Shown: piece by piece, positions 1 through 8,557 of the stretch
How the letters are laid out: every line of letters begins with the position of its first letter
Position numbering within the stretch: the first letter of the stretch is position 1
Assembly: GCA_029863245.1 (NCBI GenBank)
Contig: JAOTVV010000014.1
Span: forward strand, 1-64,000
Length of the DNA stretch: 64,000 nt
Reading direction: 5' to 3'
From: Gemmatimonadota bacterium
Lineage (GTDB): Bacteria; Gemmatimonadota; Gemmatimonadetes; Gemmatimonadales; GWC2-71-9
Made by a program: the position numbers and the translations under genes
Notes under the pieces: model-generated
Database searches by the model: none
Seen by the model: the letters and a program-made list of their open reading frames with translations, nothing else
Told to the model about the DNA's origin: nothing

Positions 1-810
1 GAGCACGCGCGAGAGACGTTCGCGTGCCGTGGCCGTCAGCACCTCTTCCGGGTTTTGCAGCACTCCAGTGCCGCTCACGATCCATCCGGCCGGGACGTCG
101 ATCCGCACATCGAAGCGGCCGAAGTTGTTGAAGAATTCGGCGGGCCCGAGATAGTCGTTGATGTCCCACCCGCGCAGATCGTCGAACTTGGCGACCCGAG
201 GGAACCACTGCGTGGGCTGGAACAGCGTGTCTGCCCACCGCTGGGTCATCCGGTGGCCTTCCCCGTCGGGACCACCCGGCAGTTTCGTGTGCCACGCCAT
301 CTCGAGCGTCGCCGACGATCGCGGCGCGATCGGCGCGGGCAGCGCGATTCGCGCATTCGTCAGGTTCCTCGGCGGCTCCGGGTTGACAGCTACGGACTCC
401 CCGTTCATGGCCAGGCGGGTGACAACCATGCCCTGCGTGATCTCCGCCGGTACCGAGAAGCCCCGAGGCACGGTGGCCCGGAAGATGTTGTGATCCAGCC
501 GGAGGACGATCTCCGACATCTCCAAGGGGCCGGCATTGTGAATCACGACCGTCCCTGCCCCGGTGATCGTCTGCGTTGCCGGATCGAGGCGTGCGTCGAT
601 CGTGTAATCGGTTTGGAGTTGCCAGTAATTGGGTCCGGGCCGCCCCGTGGAATCGCGCGTGCCACCTTCCATCGCCCGTCTGATCGCGTTCGTGAGCGGG
701 ATGTCTCGACGAATGGCGCGAGGGGGCGATGCGGTCTGTGCAGTGAGCATCGCCGGCTGAACCGCGACGGTACTCACCAAGCTCAGCATGAGAGCGGAAC
801 GCACGATCAT
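1..810 (-). CDS. M1-family metallopeptidase-like protein, N-terminal part (runs off window)
   Basis: Open reading frame on the minus strand that starts at ATG 810 and stays open for 270 codons to the window edge, so the C-terminal part is missing. A signal peptide is visible (about residues 1-26, ending in MLTAQT). From about residue 56 the protein reads YWQLQTDYTIDARLDP, followed by ITGAGTVVIHNAGP, and later HRMTQRWADTLFQPTQWFPR and FGRFDVRIDVPAGWIVSGTG. This is the beta-sandwich N-terminal domain typical of secreted M1 (aminopeptidase N / leukotriene A4 hydrolase-like) peptidases. The zinc motif HExxH would lie beyond the window, so catalytic competence cannot be judged. A purine-rich AAGGGGAAG precedes the start. 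The gene is probably a periplasmic peptidase for peptide scavenging; the family assignment rests on the N-terminal domain only. Confidence 0.8.
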   Translation of the reverse strand, partial: MIVRSALMLSLVSTVAVQPAMLTAQTASPPRAIRRDIPLTNAIRRAMEGGTRDSTGRPGPNYWQLQTDYTIDARLDPATQTITGAGTVVIHNAGPLEMSEIVLRLDHNIFRATVPRGFSVPAEITQGMVVTRLAMNGESVAVNPEPPRNLTNARIALPAPIAPRSSATLEMAWHTKLPGGPDGEGHRMTQRWADTLFQPTQWFPRVAKFDDLRGWDINDYLGPAEFFNNFGRFDVRIDVPAGWIVSGTGVLQNPEEVLTATARERLSRVL

Positions 811-935
811 GGACGCTTCCCCTTGTTGCGTTGCGGATTGGCTGCTGGAGGCAGGCGCGACTGGACGAGGGCGTATGATAGGACTCCGCGGGGGGTGAGG
901 CAAGCGAGCCTGGCCTCCATCACGGCGCCGAGGAT

Positions 936-1130
936 TCATCCGAGACGGACGCTACCCGCGTTGACGCGGCGGCATCCCGGGCCGTCGGCGAGGATGAAGA
1001 CGATGTTGGGTGAGCGATCGGAGGCAGCACGGGGGGCGCATCCGGTCTCCGACGCCAGGGCCACCGACGCCGCGGCCGTGCTCATTGTCCGAAGGAACTC
1101 GCGCCGGTCGACTGGGCGGTCCATTGCCAT
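936..1130 (-). pseudogene. Truncated TAT-exported sulfatase remnant
   Basis: A 64-codon frame with a twin-arginine signal (DRREFLRTMSTAAASVALA) followed by SPNIVFILADG. The latter is the opening strand of the alkaline phosphatase-like sulfatase fold, normally PNIVFILADDLGYGD. After ILADG the similarity stops and the frame ends 14 codons later. The second metal-binding Asp, the Cys/Ser-x-Pro-x-Arg formylglycine motif and about 400 further residues are all absent. It is therefore a 5-prime fragment of an arylsulfatase-type gene whose body was deleted. It sits directly upstream of the M1 peptidase start on the same strand. A short secreted peptide could still be made, but a function is unlikely. 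Confidence 0.65.
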
Positions 1131-1335
1131 CGGCTCGTGTGCACTCCTTTCGACCGGGTGGACCCACGCGGGAAGAGTGGGGCGCGTGGCCGCCGGTGGT
1201 CAAGACAGTGGCGTATCGCTGGAGCCATTCGCACACACCCGCGGTTCCCGTTGCGAGTGGTCGCTCCGGCTTGCCCCATGTTCACTTCCACACCAGGTTG
1301 ATTGAGAGGGACGAAGCCGCGAAAGTCGAGCGCGC

Positions 1336-2589
1336 ATGACGGGACGGGAGTCGGACGGGAGCTCAGCGATACGGACCGCCGCAGAATGGATGGTTCGCTC
1401 CCCGCTCCGAGCCTTCCTCATCGTCTTCATCCCGGCGTTCGCAATCCGCACGTACTTCCTGAGCCTGATTCCAATCGAGTACATCCTACCGCACACCCGG
1501 TGGGAAACTCTTGCCGTGGCGCACTCGCTGGCCACGTCCGGGCAGTTCGCGGATCCGTATGCCCTGCCGACCGGAGCCACGGCTCACCTCGCACCGATCT
1601 ACCCGTTCCTGCTGAGCCTGATCTACCGCGTGTTTGGCATGACGCTGACCGCCGGATACATAACCTGGCTGCTCGCCGCAGCAAGCGATTCGGCCGTGTT
1701 TGCGTTGTTGCCCTGGCTTGCCGGCAAGCTTGGCGTGGGAAGACCGGCCGGGCTCCTGGGTGGTCTTGCGGGTGCGGTCGTTCCCCAGTGGCCCTCGTTC
1801 GTCGAGCCGCTCGCGGCCATCGTGCTCGGCCTCCTGTTGATCGGGTTTCACCGACGCTGGACTGTTGAGGACCCACCATCCACGCTCGGCACCTTCCTGT
1901 TCGGCATTGCGTGGGGCGTCGCGCTCCATCTGCACATGACATTGCTGCCCGTCATGCTGGGATGCATGACGTTTGAGCTGTGGTGGAGCAGCGACCGCAA
2001 AAAATGGCCGCAGTCGGCACTCCTCGTGCTCGGTGTGGTGCTTGCGTCCGTCCCGTGGGCCGTCAGGAACTACGTGGCCTTCGACGAGGTCGTCTTCATT
2101 CGCAGCAACTTCGGTCTGGAACTGCGGATGGGAAACCACGATGGCGCTGCGGCCGACATCGATGTGACCGCCGCACGCACCGTCGAGCGACACCCGCGTA
2201 CCAACGAAGCCGATGCCCTCATGGTTCGTGAGTTCGGAGAATTGGAGTACATGCGTCAGGCGGGACGCGAGGCGATCGCGTGGATCCGAGCGAACCCGGG
2301 CGCGTTCCTCCGACTCACCGCATCACGGTTCCTGCACTACTGGTGCGGGCCGCTCGCCCGGCCAGCCGTAGCTGCCCTGTACACCAGCCTCACACTCCTT
2401 GCGGTGCTTGGCGCCTGGCGGATACTCCCGACGCTTGCGGTTCCAAACCGGGCCGCCCTCCTCATCCCACTCGCGACCTACCCGCTCATCTACTACATCG
2501 TGAGCTACATGCCGCGGTATCGCGTTCCGTTGGATTGGATGCTGCTGATGCTGGCCGGGGGGTGGGTGGTTAGGCGGTTGAGCGGTTAG
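1336..2589 (+). CDS. GT-C / family 39-like membrane glycosyltransferase
   Basis: 417-residue integral membrane protein with about nine to ten hydrophobic segments (for example AFLIVFIPAFAIRTYFL near residue 35, then SALLVLGVVLASVPWAV near 230 and LLIPLATYPLIYYIVSYM near 385). The pattern of an early periplasmic loop after TM1 and a late NFGLELRMGNHDGA segment resembles ArnT/PMT-like glycosyltransferases of family 39, which use polyprenyl-phosphate sugars. Acceptor and sugar cannot be told. The last residues RRLSG and the stop codon are encoded by the GGCGGTTA repeat array that begins inside the gene, so the native C-terminus appears to have been overwritten. It is transcribed convergently with the protease gene at 2616. 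Confidence 0.7.
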   Translation: MTGRESDGSSAIRTAAEWMVRSPLRAFLIVFIPAFAIRTYFLSLIPIEYILPHTRWETLAVAHSLATSGQFADPYALPTGATAHLAPIYPFLLSLIYRVFGMTLTAGYITWLLAAASDSAVFALLPWLAGKLGVGRPAGLLGGLAGAVVPQWPSFVEPLAAIVLGLLLIGFHRRWTVEDPPSTLGTFLFGIAWGVALHLHMTLLPVMLGCMTFELWWSSDRKKWPQSALLVLGVVLASVPWAVRNYVAFDEVVFIRSNFGLELRMGNHDGAAADIDVTAARTVERHPRTNEADALMVREFGELEYMRQAGREAIAWIRANPGAFLRLTASRFLHYWCGPLARPAVAALYTSLTLLAVLGAWRILPTLAVPNRAALLIPLATYPLIYYIVSYMPRYRVPLDWMLLMLAGGWVVRRLSG

Positions 2590-2597
2590 GCGGTTGG
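2566..2597 (+). repeat. GGCGGTTA octamer array 1
   Basis: About four head-to-tail copies of GGCGGTTA-like octamers (GGTTAGGCGGTTGAGCGGTT and one more). They overlap the last codons of the glycosyltransferase gene and extend into the 26-bp gap before the convergent protease gene. The array reads GGCGGTTA in the coding direction of the upstream gene. Confidence 0.85.
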
Positions 2598-2615
2598 ATC
2601 GGGCGGTTCGCCCGT

Positions 2616-4100
2616 CTACTGGTTTGCCCCACGTCTCCATTCAGCGGAGCGTCGCTCGGCCTCGGCGATTTGTGCCGGCTGCATCTGCTGGGTGAGTTCT
2701 TCGAGCGTGCTGGCTGCGCTCGCTGACGCGTCACCGCTCTCAGCCCCGGCTGCCAGGTACAACCACTGGTACGCCTGCACGAGATCGTGCGGCACGCCCT
2801 CACCCAAGGCATACATCACGCCGAGGTTGTGCTGTGCCTCGACGAGCCCTTGGTCAGCCGCATCGCGGTACCATGTCGCCGCCAGCGCATCATGCCGTGG
2901 CACACCCCGCCCAATACGATACATGGCCCCGAGACAGAACTGCGCTCGAGCGTGGCCCTGCTGGGCCGCTTCGCGATACCACCGCACCGCTTCAGCTGGA
3001 TCCGCCGCTACGCCCGCACCAGACGCGTAGGACATACCGAGGTCGTGCTGCGCATCGGCCAAGCCCTGCTCAGCCGCCATGCGGATCCATCGTGCCGCCT
3101 CGACGTCGTCTTGTTCCACACCCAACCCGACGGCATACATGGCGCCCAAGTGGTACTGCGCGCGTGCCACTCCCTGCTCGGCGGCACGCCGGAACCAGGC
3201 CACCGCCGCCACGTCATCCCGCGGCACGCCCAGCCCACCAGCGTACCTGAGCCCCAATTCATACGCCGCCTCGGACTCCCCGCGCTGGGCCGCCGCGCGG
3301 TACCTGTCCACGCCGTCCGCGTCGGTGGTCGAAACACGGTCACCGCCCATCCCAAGGTTGTCCGACGTCGCTGCACCAAACACCTCTTGGAGTGGACGTT
3401 CGGTCGCCGGCTCGTCCAGCAGTCGCGTCACGTAGCGAACCGGCGTCGCGAAGCCGATGTGCGGAGCCTCTTTGACGTACGCGGCGGCGACGGCTACGAC
3501 GCACCCTTCACTGTCCAGAACCGGCCCGCCGCTCGAGCCCGGGCTGAGGGGTGCGGAAATCTGGAACACGCTCACTCCGTCCTCCAGCCGTGTCGCGCTC
3601 ACGATTCCCACCGAGACCGTGCCGACGAATCCCAGCGGACTTCCAATCGCTACGATGGGCTCACCCACCTCGGGCTCGGTATCGCACGGCGTGAGCGTCG
3701 GCAGGCCGGATGCGGAGATCTTGAGCAGCGCGATATCCGCCAGCGAGTCACCGCTAAAGAAGCGCACCTGTTCGTACTGCTGTCCGTCCGGCAGCTCCAC
3801 CACCGCAGCCACCGCCCCTTGCAGCACATGCCAGTTCGTCACCAACACCCCGAATGAGTCGAGCAGGAACCCGCTCCCCTGGCCAATCGTGTCTCCGTTG
3901 GCGTCGAACGTCATGACCGTCACGGTCGCCGGGACCGACCGGGACGCTATCTGAGCGGTTGACAGAGAAGTGGAAGGGGTCTGGGCAGACACCGTCTGGG
4001 GCATCAGCTGCAGTAGGAGCACCAACAGTCCCACAGACGCGACATGGCTGTCGCGCACTCTGCGTGCAGGATGACAGTGGCATCGGGCATCTGACCGCAT
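2616..4100 (-). CDS. Secreted trypsin-like serine protease with C-terminal Sel1 repeats
   Basis: 494-residue protein. It has an extended N-terminus with a signal peptide (hydrophobic VASVGLLVLLLQLM, cleavage after VSAQ, about residue 40) and an S1C/HtrA-type protease domain (about 45-230). The triad is visible: His91 in TNWHVL, Asp122 in SLADIALLK and Ser190 in SPGSSGGPVL. No PDZ domain follows. Instead there are five Sel1/TPR-like repeats of about 36 residues (roughly 270-450), each of the form AAEQG-A-AQ--LG-MY--G-GV--D---A--W. Sel1 arrays normally bind proteins, so the protein is probably a periplasmic protease whose specificity comes from the repeats. The combination of DegP-like protease and Sel1 is uncommon. 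A terminator hairpin belonging to the next minus-strand gene lies upstream, so it is transcribed separately. Confidence 0.85.
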   Translation of the reverse strand: MRSDARCHCHPARRVRDSHVASVGLLVLLLQLMPQTVSAQTPSTSLSTAQIASRSVPATVTVMTFDANGDTIGQGSGFLLDSFGVLVTNWHVLQGAVAAVVELPDGQQYEQVRFFSGDSLADIALLKISASGLPTLTPCDTEPEVGEPIVAIGSPLGFVGTVSVGIVSATRLEDGVSVFQISAPLSPGSSGGPVLDSEGCVVAVAAAYVKEAPHIGFATPVRYVTRLLDEPATERPLQEVFGAATSDNLGMGGDRVSTTDADGVDRYRAAAQRGESEAAYELGLRYAGGLGVPRDDVAAVAWFRRAAEQGVARAQYHLGAMYAVGLGVEQDDVEAARWIRMAAEQGLADAQHDLGMSYASGAGVAADPAEAVRWYREAAQQGHARAQFCLGAMYRIGRGVPRHDALAATWYRDAADQGLVEAQHNLGVMYALGEGVPHDLVQAYQWLYLAAGAESGDASASAASTLEELTQQMQPAQIAEAERRSAEWRRGANQ

Positions 4101-4291
4101 GCGGAACCCCTTTCGGTGGCAGGTTTGTGGTTCCTGCCCCGCCGCAGGACCAACCTGCGGAGTCGGTTACCGATGGCCCGACCGTCCGTGAGGTTCCCTG
4201 CAGGTCAATCACTACGGGAAGGGGGTCCTATACGCGGTGCGCTGAGTCACAGTTGGCGTGAGGACCGACTGCACTCGGACAACAACAAGAG

Positions 4292-4319
4292 AGGGGCGGG
4301 CCGACTTCGGCCCGCCCCT
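4292..4319 (-). terminator. Rho-independent-type hairpin
   Basis: Perfect 13-bp inverted repeat (AGGGGCGGGCCGA with its complement, 2-nt centre), 27 bp past the stop of the peptidoglycan-binding lipoprotein gene. The minus-strand continuation is only weakly T-rich (CTCTTGTTGTTG). It shares the GGGGCGGG core with hairpins at 19075, 23423 and 39521. Confidence 0.75.
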
Positions 4320-4345
4320 GATGCCCTATGACACCGTTACTGAGA

Positions 4346-5503
4346 CTACCGGGTGCCTGCCATGATGCCCAGCGACTTCAGGGTCTCCTGCGTGAGGCCG
4401 CCCTGGCTGAGTCCTTTTGCCTGCTGGTAAGCCTTTACGGCCGCGAGCGTGCGCCGGCCGATGACGCCGTCGATCGGACCCGGGTTGAAGCCAGCCCGAC
4501 CCAGTGCCCGCTGAATGTCCGAGACAACCGTCGGCGTGGTGTTGGTCTCGCATAGAATCGACCGCCACTCCATCCGGCCTTCGGTGGCCAGCTCGGACTT
4601 GGTAACCGTCTGATACGAAGCCGGGGTAACGGTGCGCTTCTCCTGCGGCGGAGAGGCGAGCTGCCGCACACGGACCGTCTCGTACTCCGCGGGAATATCG
4701 ATCGTCCGCGTGGTCGCCGGCGTCTTGACCTTCCGGCGCCTCACCGTCTCATACTCGGCGGGAATCGGCACTTCGCGCGTGGTGGCCGGGGTCTTGAGCA
4801 CCCGACGCTCCACGGTCTTGTAGGTCGCGGGAACGTCCACCAGGCACATGATCTCGCCGGTGGCCTCGTTGATCTTCTCGATCGGTCCCCGGCCCGCCTT
4901 CCACACCTGATGGGCCGGCTGGTCGAGCACCTTCTCCGTGACGGTCTCATACACGGCCGGAGCCTGCTCGAGTCGCGTGCTGGCAGGCTGCACCATCACC
5001 CGCTCCTCGACCCACTCGTAGGTCGCGGGCACGACCTCGATCTGCTGCGACGCTTCGCGCACGAGCACCCGCTCTTGGCCCCACCGGTACTGTGCCGGGA
5101 CGATTTGCAGGTTGACGACCGAATCATGCGCCAACATGCGCTCTGAAGACGTCTTGTAGGTGGGCGGGATGAACACCCGCGCGTAGCATTCACCGGGCTT
5201 GGCGTTCGGAGGCAGGAGCTCCGTGAAACCGCCGGCCGGCTTCACCGGCGTGGTCTGCTGAGCGGCGGCTGCGGCTTGCCGAGCTTTCTCCGCGGCCTTT
5301 CGCTCCTCCTCGACCTGCATCGAGCGCTGCTGCAATTCCTGCCGCATGGTCTTGACCGAATCCTCGAGCGACGTGATGCGCTCGGCCTGAGCCGCGACCG
5401 GGGCCTGCGAGGTTGCCACTGTCCCGGTCGACGCGCAGCCGGACGCGGTGACAGCCACGACGCCAAGTACAGCGCCAATCAGGTTACGATGAGCCTTGTT
5501 CAT
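4346..5503 (-). CDS. Repeat-containing lipoprotein with C-terminal peptidoglycan-binding domain
   Basis: 385 residues from ATG 5503, chosen because AGGAG precedes it and it opens a lipoprotein signal (MNKAHRNLIGAVLGV, lipobox ASG-Cys about residue 23). A coiled-coil stretch (about 35-80, VKTMRQELQQRS... KAAEKARQAAAAAQ) follows. Then come about eight imperfect repeats of the form P-A-x-Y-x-x-V-x-x-R-V-L-x-x-P-A (for example PATYKTVERRVLKTPAT, PAEYETVRRRKVKTPAT), roughly residues 110-315. The C-terminus (about 325-385) is a PG_binding_1 domain: IQRALGRAGFNPGPIDGVIG then TLAAVKAYQQAKGL. Likely an outer-membrane-anchored protein whose tail binds the cell wall, acting in envelope tethering. The function of the repeats is unknown. 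Confidence 0.8.
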   Translation of the reverse strand: MNKAHRNLIGAVLGVVAVTASGCASTGTVATSQAPVAAQAERITSLEDSVKTMRQELQQRSMQVEEERKAAEKARQAAAAAQQTTPVKPAGGFTELLPPNAKPGECYARVFIPPTYKTSSERMLAHDSVVNLQIVPAQYRWGQERVLVREASQQIEVVPATYEWVEERVMVQPASTRLEQAPAVYETVTEKVLDQPAHQVWKAGRGPIEKINEATGEIMCLVDVPATYKTVERRVLKTPATTREVPIPAEYETVRRRKVKTPATTRTIDIPAEYETVRVRQLASPPQEKRTVTPASYQTVTKSELATEGRMEWRSILCETNTTPTVVSDIQRALGRAGFNPGPIDGVIGRRTLAAVKAYQQAKGLSQGGLTQETLKSLGIMAGTR

Positions 5504-5812
5504 CCGTTCTACTCCTCTGCTTGGGACACAACGATCTGAACCGCCGTTGCCACCCCGCGGGGCAGCACACTCCGAACTCTGGACGGAACGCAACAAACCT
5601 TCGCACCTCCCAAAGGCAACGGCCGTGCCAGGGTGGACGGGCAGTGTAAGCTGTTGTAATGTTGGAAGTTACGGCGTTCGACGTCACAGGGGTCGGGCCA
5701 GTACTGGCCCGTTTCTCACACCGATTCGGTACTCCGAACCGGCGGGATGTGTCATAACGGGATGGAGCGGGCCGGCGGGCTAGCCTCCTCGAGTTGACGG
5801 GCGCGCGAGTGC
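5504..5812. other. Spacer between lipoprotein and SQR-like genes
   Basis: 309 bp without a supportable gene. It should hold the promoter of the lipoprotein gene and the 3-prime end of the sulfide operon. The only clear structure is an 18-bp perfect palindrome, described separately. Confidence 0.5.
5694..5711. promoter_or_regulatory. 18-bp perfect palindrome (possible operator or terminator)
   Basis: CGGGCCAGTACTGGCCCG is fully self-complementary with no loop. It lies about 100 bp beyond the stop of the SQR-like gene and about 190 bp upstream of the lipoprotein start. There is no T-tract on either strand, so a protein-binding site is as plausible as a terminator. Confidence 0.35.
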
Positions 5813-6967
5813 TCAGCCCCGTCCAGACCCGAACCAGCGCTCCAGTCGCTCCGCCTCGAAGCGGTGCTTTTCCTCCGCGTGCTCCGCTGAGACATCCTTG
5901 AGCGCGACCCGCGGCTCCGGCGTGGCAAAGAAGTCACCCTCGATGAGTGTCGCTTTCGTCTTCCCCATTTCGATGAAGCAGTAGCCCCGGCCGTCGAACG
6001 ACGCGGGCGGCGCTTCGCCACGCACGTCCGCCGCGATCGCCGCCGCCACGCGTTGGCCTTCGAGCTCCGCCATGACACCGGCTTTGGGGAGCGGGAGTCC
6101 ATTGGCCAGCGTGATCTTCGTGACGTCGCCGATCGCGAACACGTTTTCGTAATCGGTCTCGAGGGTCGCGGGATCGACGGCAATCCACTCCCCGTCCCCG
6201 GTCAGCCCGCTTGCCTTGACCACCGCCGGCACGCGGTGTGGCGGCACGCCGATGATGAGATCGGCTACGAGATCACCATCTGTGAAAACCACGCGTCCCG
6301 GCTCCACGCGATCGACCGTACGCTTCACGTGAAACGCGATCCCGCGCGCCGAGAGTTGTTCCGCCAGCCATGCCGAGCCTTCCTTGCCCGCGTTGGGCAA
6401 GAGCATCGGTTGCATCGTCGCCACGGTGATCTCGGTCTTATCGCGCACCCCACGCTCCCTCAAGTGATCGTCCAGCAGCATGGCGCACTCGTAGGGCGCG
6501 GGTGGGCAGGTGTAGGGCACGCCGGCGATCACGATCGCAATGCGGCCTCCAGTGAAACGGGCGAGCGCGGTCGCGAGCCCCGGGACGGCGCGCTCGTCCC
6601 ACACGTTATGGGCGTGTTGGGCGAGCCCGGGGACGAGATCGGGGCGCGGCTCCGCGCCGAGTGCTACCACGAGGTAGTCCGCCTCGAGCGTCTCACCATC
6701 GGTCGCGGCGCGGCGGTGCGCGGGATCGATGCTCGTGACCGGTCGCTGGAGGAACTGGACGCCATGGCGACCCAATCGCTCGCGCGGCCGCGATCCCTCT
6801 TCGTAGCTCCCCATCCCGACCAGCGCCCACAGCTTGCGGAGCCCCATGGCGAAGCGCTCGCGGCGATCCACGAGCACGATCTCGTGGTCGTCACCAAGGC
6901 GACGCCGAAGCTCCGTGGCCACCGTGATCCCGCCGAAGCCAGCGCCCAGGACAAGCGTTCGCGTCAT
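5813..6967 (-). CDS. Sulfide:quinone oxidoreductase-like FAD flavoprotein
   Basis: 384 residues from ATG 6967, which directly begins the dinucleotide-binding fold (MTRTLVLGAGFGG; GxGxxG at 8-13). Pyridine nucleotide-disulfide oxidoreductase architecture: FAD-binding Asp281 in VFAIGDVTKI, and two cysteines placed as in SQR / flavocytochrome c sulfide dehydrogenase, Cys154 in VPYTCPPAPYE and Cys330 in GRGYCFIEMG. SQR oxidises sulfide to protein-bound polysulfide or a thiol persulfide and passes electrons to quinone at the membrane. The start lies 1 bp after the stop of the upstream rhodanese-dioxygenase gene, so the two form an operon, which supports the sulfide role over a type II NADH dehydrogenase. 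GGAGG lies about 12 nt upstream. Confidence 0.8.
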   Translation of the reverse strand: MTRTLVLGAGFGGITVATELRRRLGDDHEIVLVDRRERFAMGLRKLWALVGMGSYEEGSRPRERLGRHGVQFLQRPVTSIDPAHRRAATDGETLEADYLVVALGAEPRPDLVPGLAQHAHNVWDERAVPGLATALARFTGGRIAIVIAGVPYTCPPAPYECAMLLDDHLRERGVRDKTEITVATMQPMLLPNAGKEGSAWLAEQLSARGIAFHVKRTVDRVEPGRVVFTDGDLVADLIIGVPPHRVPAVVKASGLTGDGEWIAVDPATLETDYENVFAIGDVTKITLANGLPLPKAGVMAELEGQRVAAAIAADVRGEAPPASFDGRGYCFIEMGKTKATLIEGDFFATPEPRVALKDVSAEHAEEKHRFEAERLERWFGSGRG

Positions 6968-6968
6968 G

Positions 6969-8129
6969 CTACCGTCCTCCCAACGCACATTCGTTCTTAC
7001 CGACCTCCAACTCTTCCGCCTGGCGCCCATCGACGGGGAGCAGACCCACGTTCACCGCCTTGATCCGGCGATAGGCCTCCGGGAACGACACAGTCTTGCT
7101 TTCGACCCACCGCGCGAACGCGTCAGGGTCGGAGAACTGCATCGCTTCGTTCGCCTCGAGGATCTGCCCGAAGCACTCGCCCACGGCGCGATCAGCGCGC
7201 CGCTCCGCATCCGAGCCGTAATGCGCTGGGTATATCATCCGGTCGGGGGGCCACTCTCGCTTGGCACGCTCAAGGCTCTCCCACAGCTGGGCCGTCCACT
7301 CACGCACCTTCCCGGCCAGGTCCGGTCGCCCCACCGAACCGACGAAGATAAAGTCGCCCGTGAGTGCCACCGCGTCGTCGATCACGTAGGTCAGGCTCCC
7401 CTCGGTGTGTCCGGGCGTATGCACGACGTGCACGCTGGAGCGCCCGAATGGAATCGTGTCACCGTCCGCAAGCGGTTCGAACTGGAGCCGGCCCGGGGTC
7501 CCATCGTACGGATACACCGCATCGGCCGGATGCAGGTAGTAGGGTACGCCCAGCGTGGTCGCGATGGTCGACGCGCCACTGATGTAGTCGGCGTGGACGT
7601 GCGTGTCCGCCACTCCCACCACTCCAGCGCCGGCTTCTGCCGCGGCCTCAAGATAGGCTCGCGGATTCCGCGGCGGATCCACGATCAGCGCCTCACCCCC
7701 ACTCACGAGTAGATAGCCCAGCGCGCCCTTCCCGATGCGATCGAACTGGATCAGGCGATCGAGCGACGGAGGCGTCGCCAATTCCCGAGGGAGCGCCAGC
7801 ATCATCCACGCACTCATCCCGCCAGCGAGCGAGTTGGCGCGAAACCCGAGGCGATTCAAGTGATGCGCCAGCAGCTTGCTGTCGTTGCCGTGTCCGCACA
7901 CCACGGTCACCGGCAGGCTCGGATCGATTGCCGTTCCCGCCACCCTCGTGACCTTCACGAGTTGAGACCCGACGATGTTGTGGAACCGACCGTCGGGCAC
8001 GATGTCGATATGGCCCGCCGCTACCTGGGCCGGCGCGCGGACATCGACCACCTGGACCGGCTCGCCCGATTCGAGCGCCTGGGCGAGTTGGTGTGTGGAT
8101 ATCTCCGGAGCAGCAGAGGTATAGGCCAT
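6969..8129 (-). CDS. Rhodanese-persulfide dioxygenase (ETHE1-like) fusion protein
   Basis: 386 residues from ATG 8129 (a TTG 12 codons upstream is also open). Residues 1-115 form a rhodanese domain with catalytic Cys78 in VVCGHGND. Residues 125-385 are a metallo-beta-lactamase fold of the ETHE1/persulfide dioxygenase type. Metal ligands are visible: H177-x-H179-x-D181 in DTHVHADYISG, His241 in VHTPGHTEGS, Asp259 in LTGDFIFVG and His303 in YPAHYGSD. ETHE1 enzymes oxidise glutathione persulfide to sulfite, and rhodanese domains move sulfane sulfur. The known natural fusions usually carry the rhodanese part at the C-terminus; here it comes first. With the SQR-like gene next door this is a complete sulfide-detoxification module. 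The first gene of a two-gene operon. Confidence 0.85.
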   Translation of the reverse strand: MAYTSAAPEISTHQLAQALESGEPVQVVDVRAPAQVAAGHIDIVPDGRFHNIVGSQLVKVTRVAGTAIDPSLPVTVVCGHGNDSKLLAHHLNRLGFRANSLAGGMSAWMMLALPRELATPPSLDRLIQFDRIGKGALGYLLVSGGEALIVDPPRNPRAYLEAAAEAGAGVVGVADTHVHADYISGASTIATTLGVPYYLHPADAVYPYDGTPGRLQFEPLADGDTIPFGRSSVHVVHTPGHTEGSLTYVIDDAVALTGDFIFVGSVGRPDLAGKVREWTAQLWESLERAKREWPPDRMIYPAHYGSDAERRADRAVGECFGQILEANEAMQFSDPDAFARWVESKTVSFPEAYRRIKAVNVGLLPVDGRQAEELEVGKNECALGGR

Positions 8130-8557
8130 CGTGAAGTCGTCCCTGAGAGTTGCATGCCGAGCCAAGACTCACTTGATGGTGCTTCCTTCGCCCTGCCCCT
8201 TCTAACGTCCAACATCCAGAGCGGCCGTGCAACTTAGGGATACGTGGAAGGATGGACCAGTCGGATTGACGGACGGAAGGTGGCCGCGCGGCGCTGCGGC
8301 TAGCCGAGTTGCCCGGCAGTTCCCATATTGGCGGGAGGTAGTGGTTCTGTGACGCCGGGCGGTCTTCGCCACGAACGGCATTGCGCGTCGGTAACGGAAC
8401 CCGTGATGCAGTGCACGGTGAGTGGGAAGGCACCCTCTGGCATTGGTTGGCCAGTTGGAGAGGTTGTTCGACACAGGGCGAGAACGGCTGCGGGTCGGAC
8501 TGGTCGCGGACGCCATATGCCTCTGATGCCTATCGGGCTCCATTCTGGGAGGATACC
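8130..8557. other. Divergent spacer, no gene seen
   Basis: 428 bp between the sulfide operon (leftward) and the DUF362 gene (rightward). No convincing coding frame, RNA or repeat was found. It must hold the two divergent promoters, which could not be placed with confidence. Confidence 0.5.

Noticed and set aside
55-1305. 416-codon plus-strand frame
   Set aside because: It lies antisense to the M1 peptidase and the sulfatase remnant, has Arg/Pro-rich low-complexity sequence and no domain.
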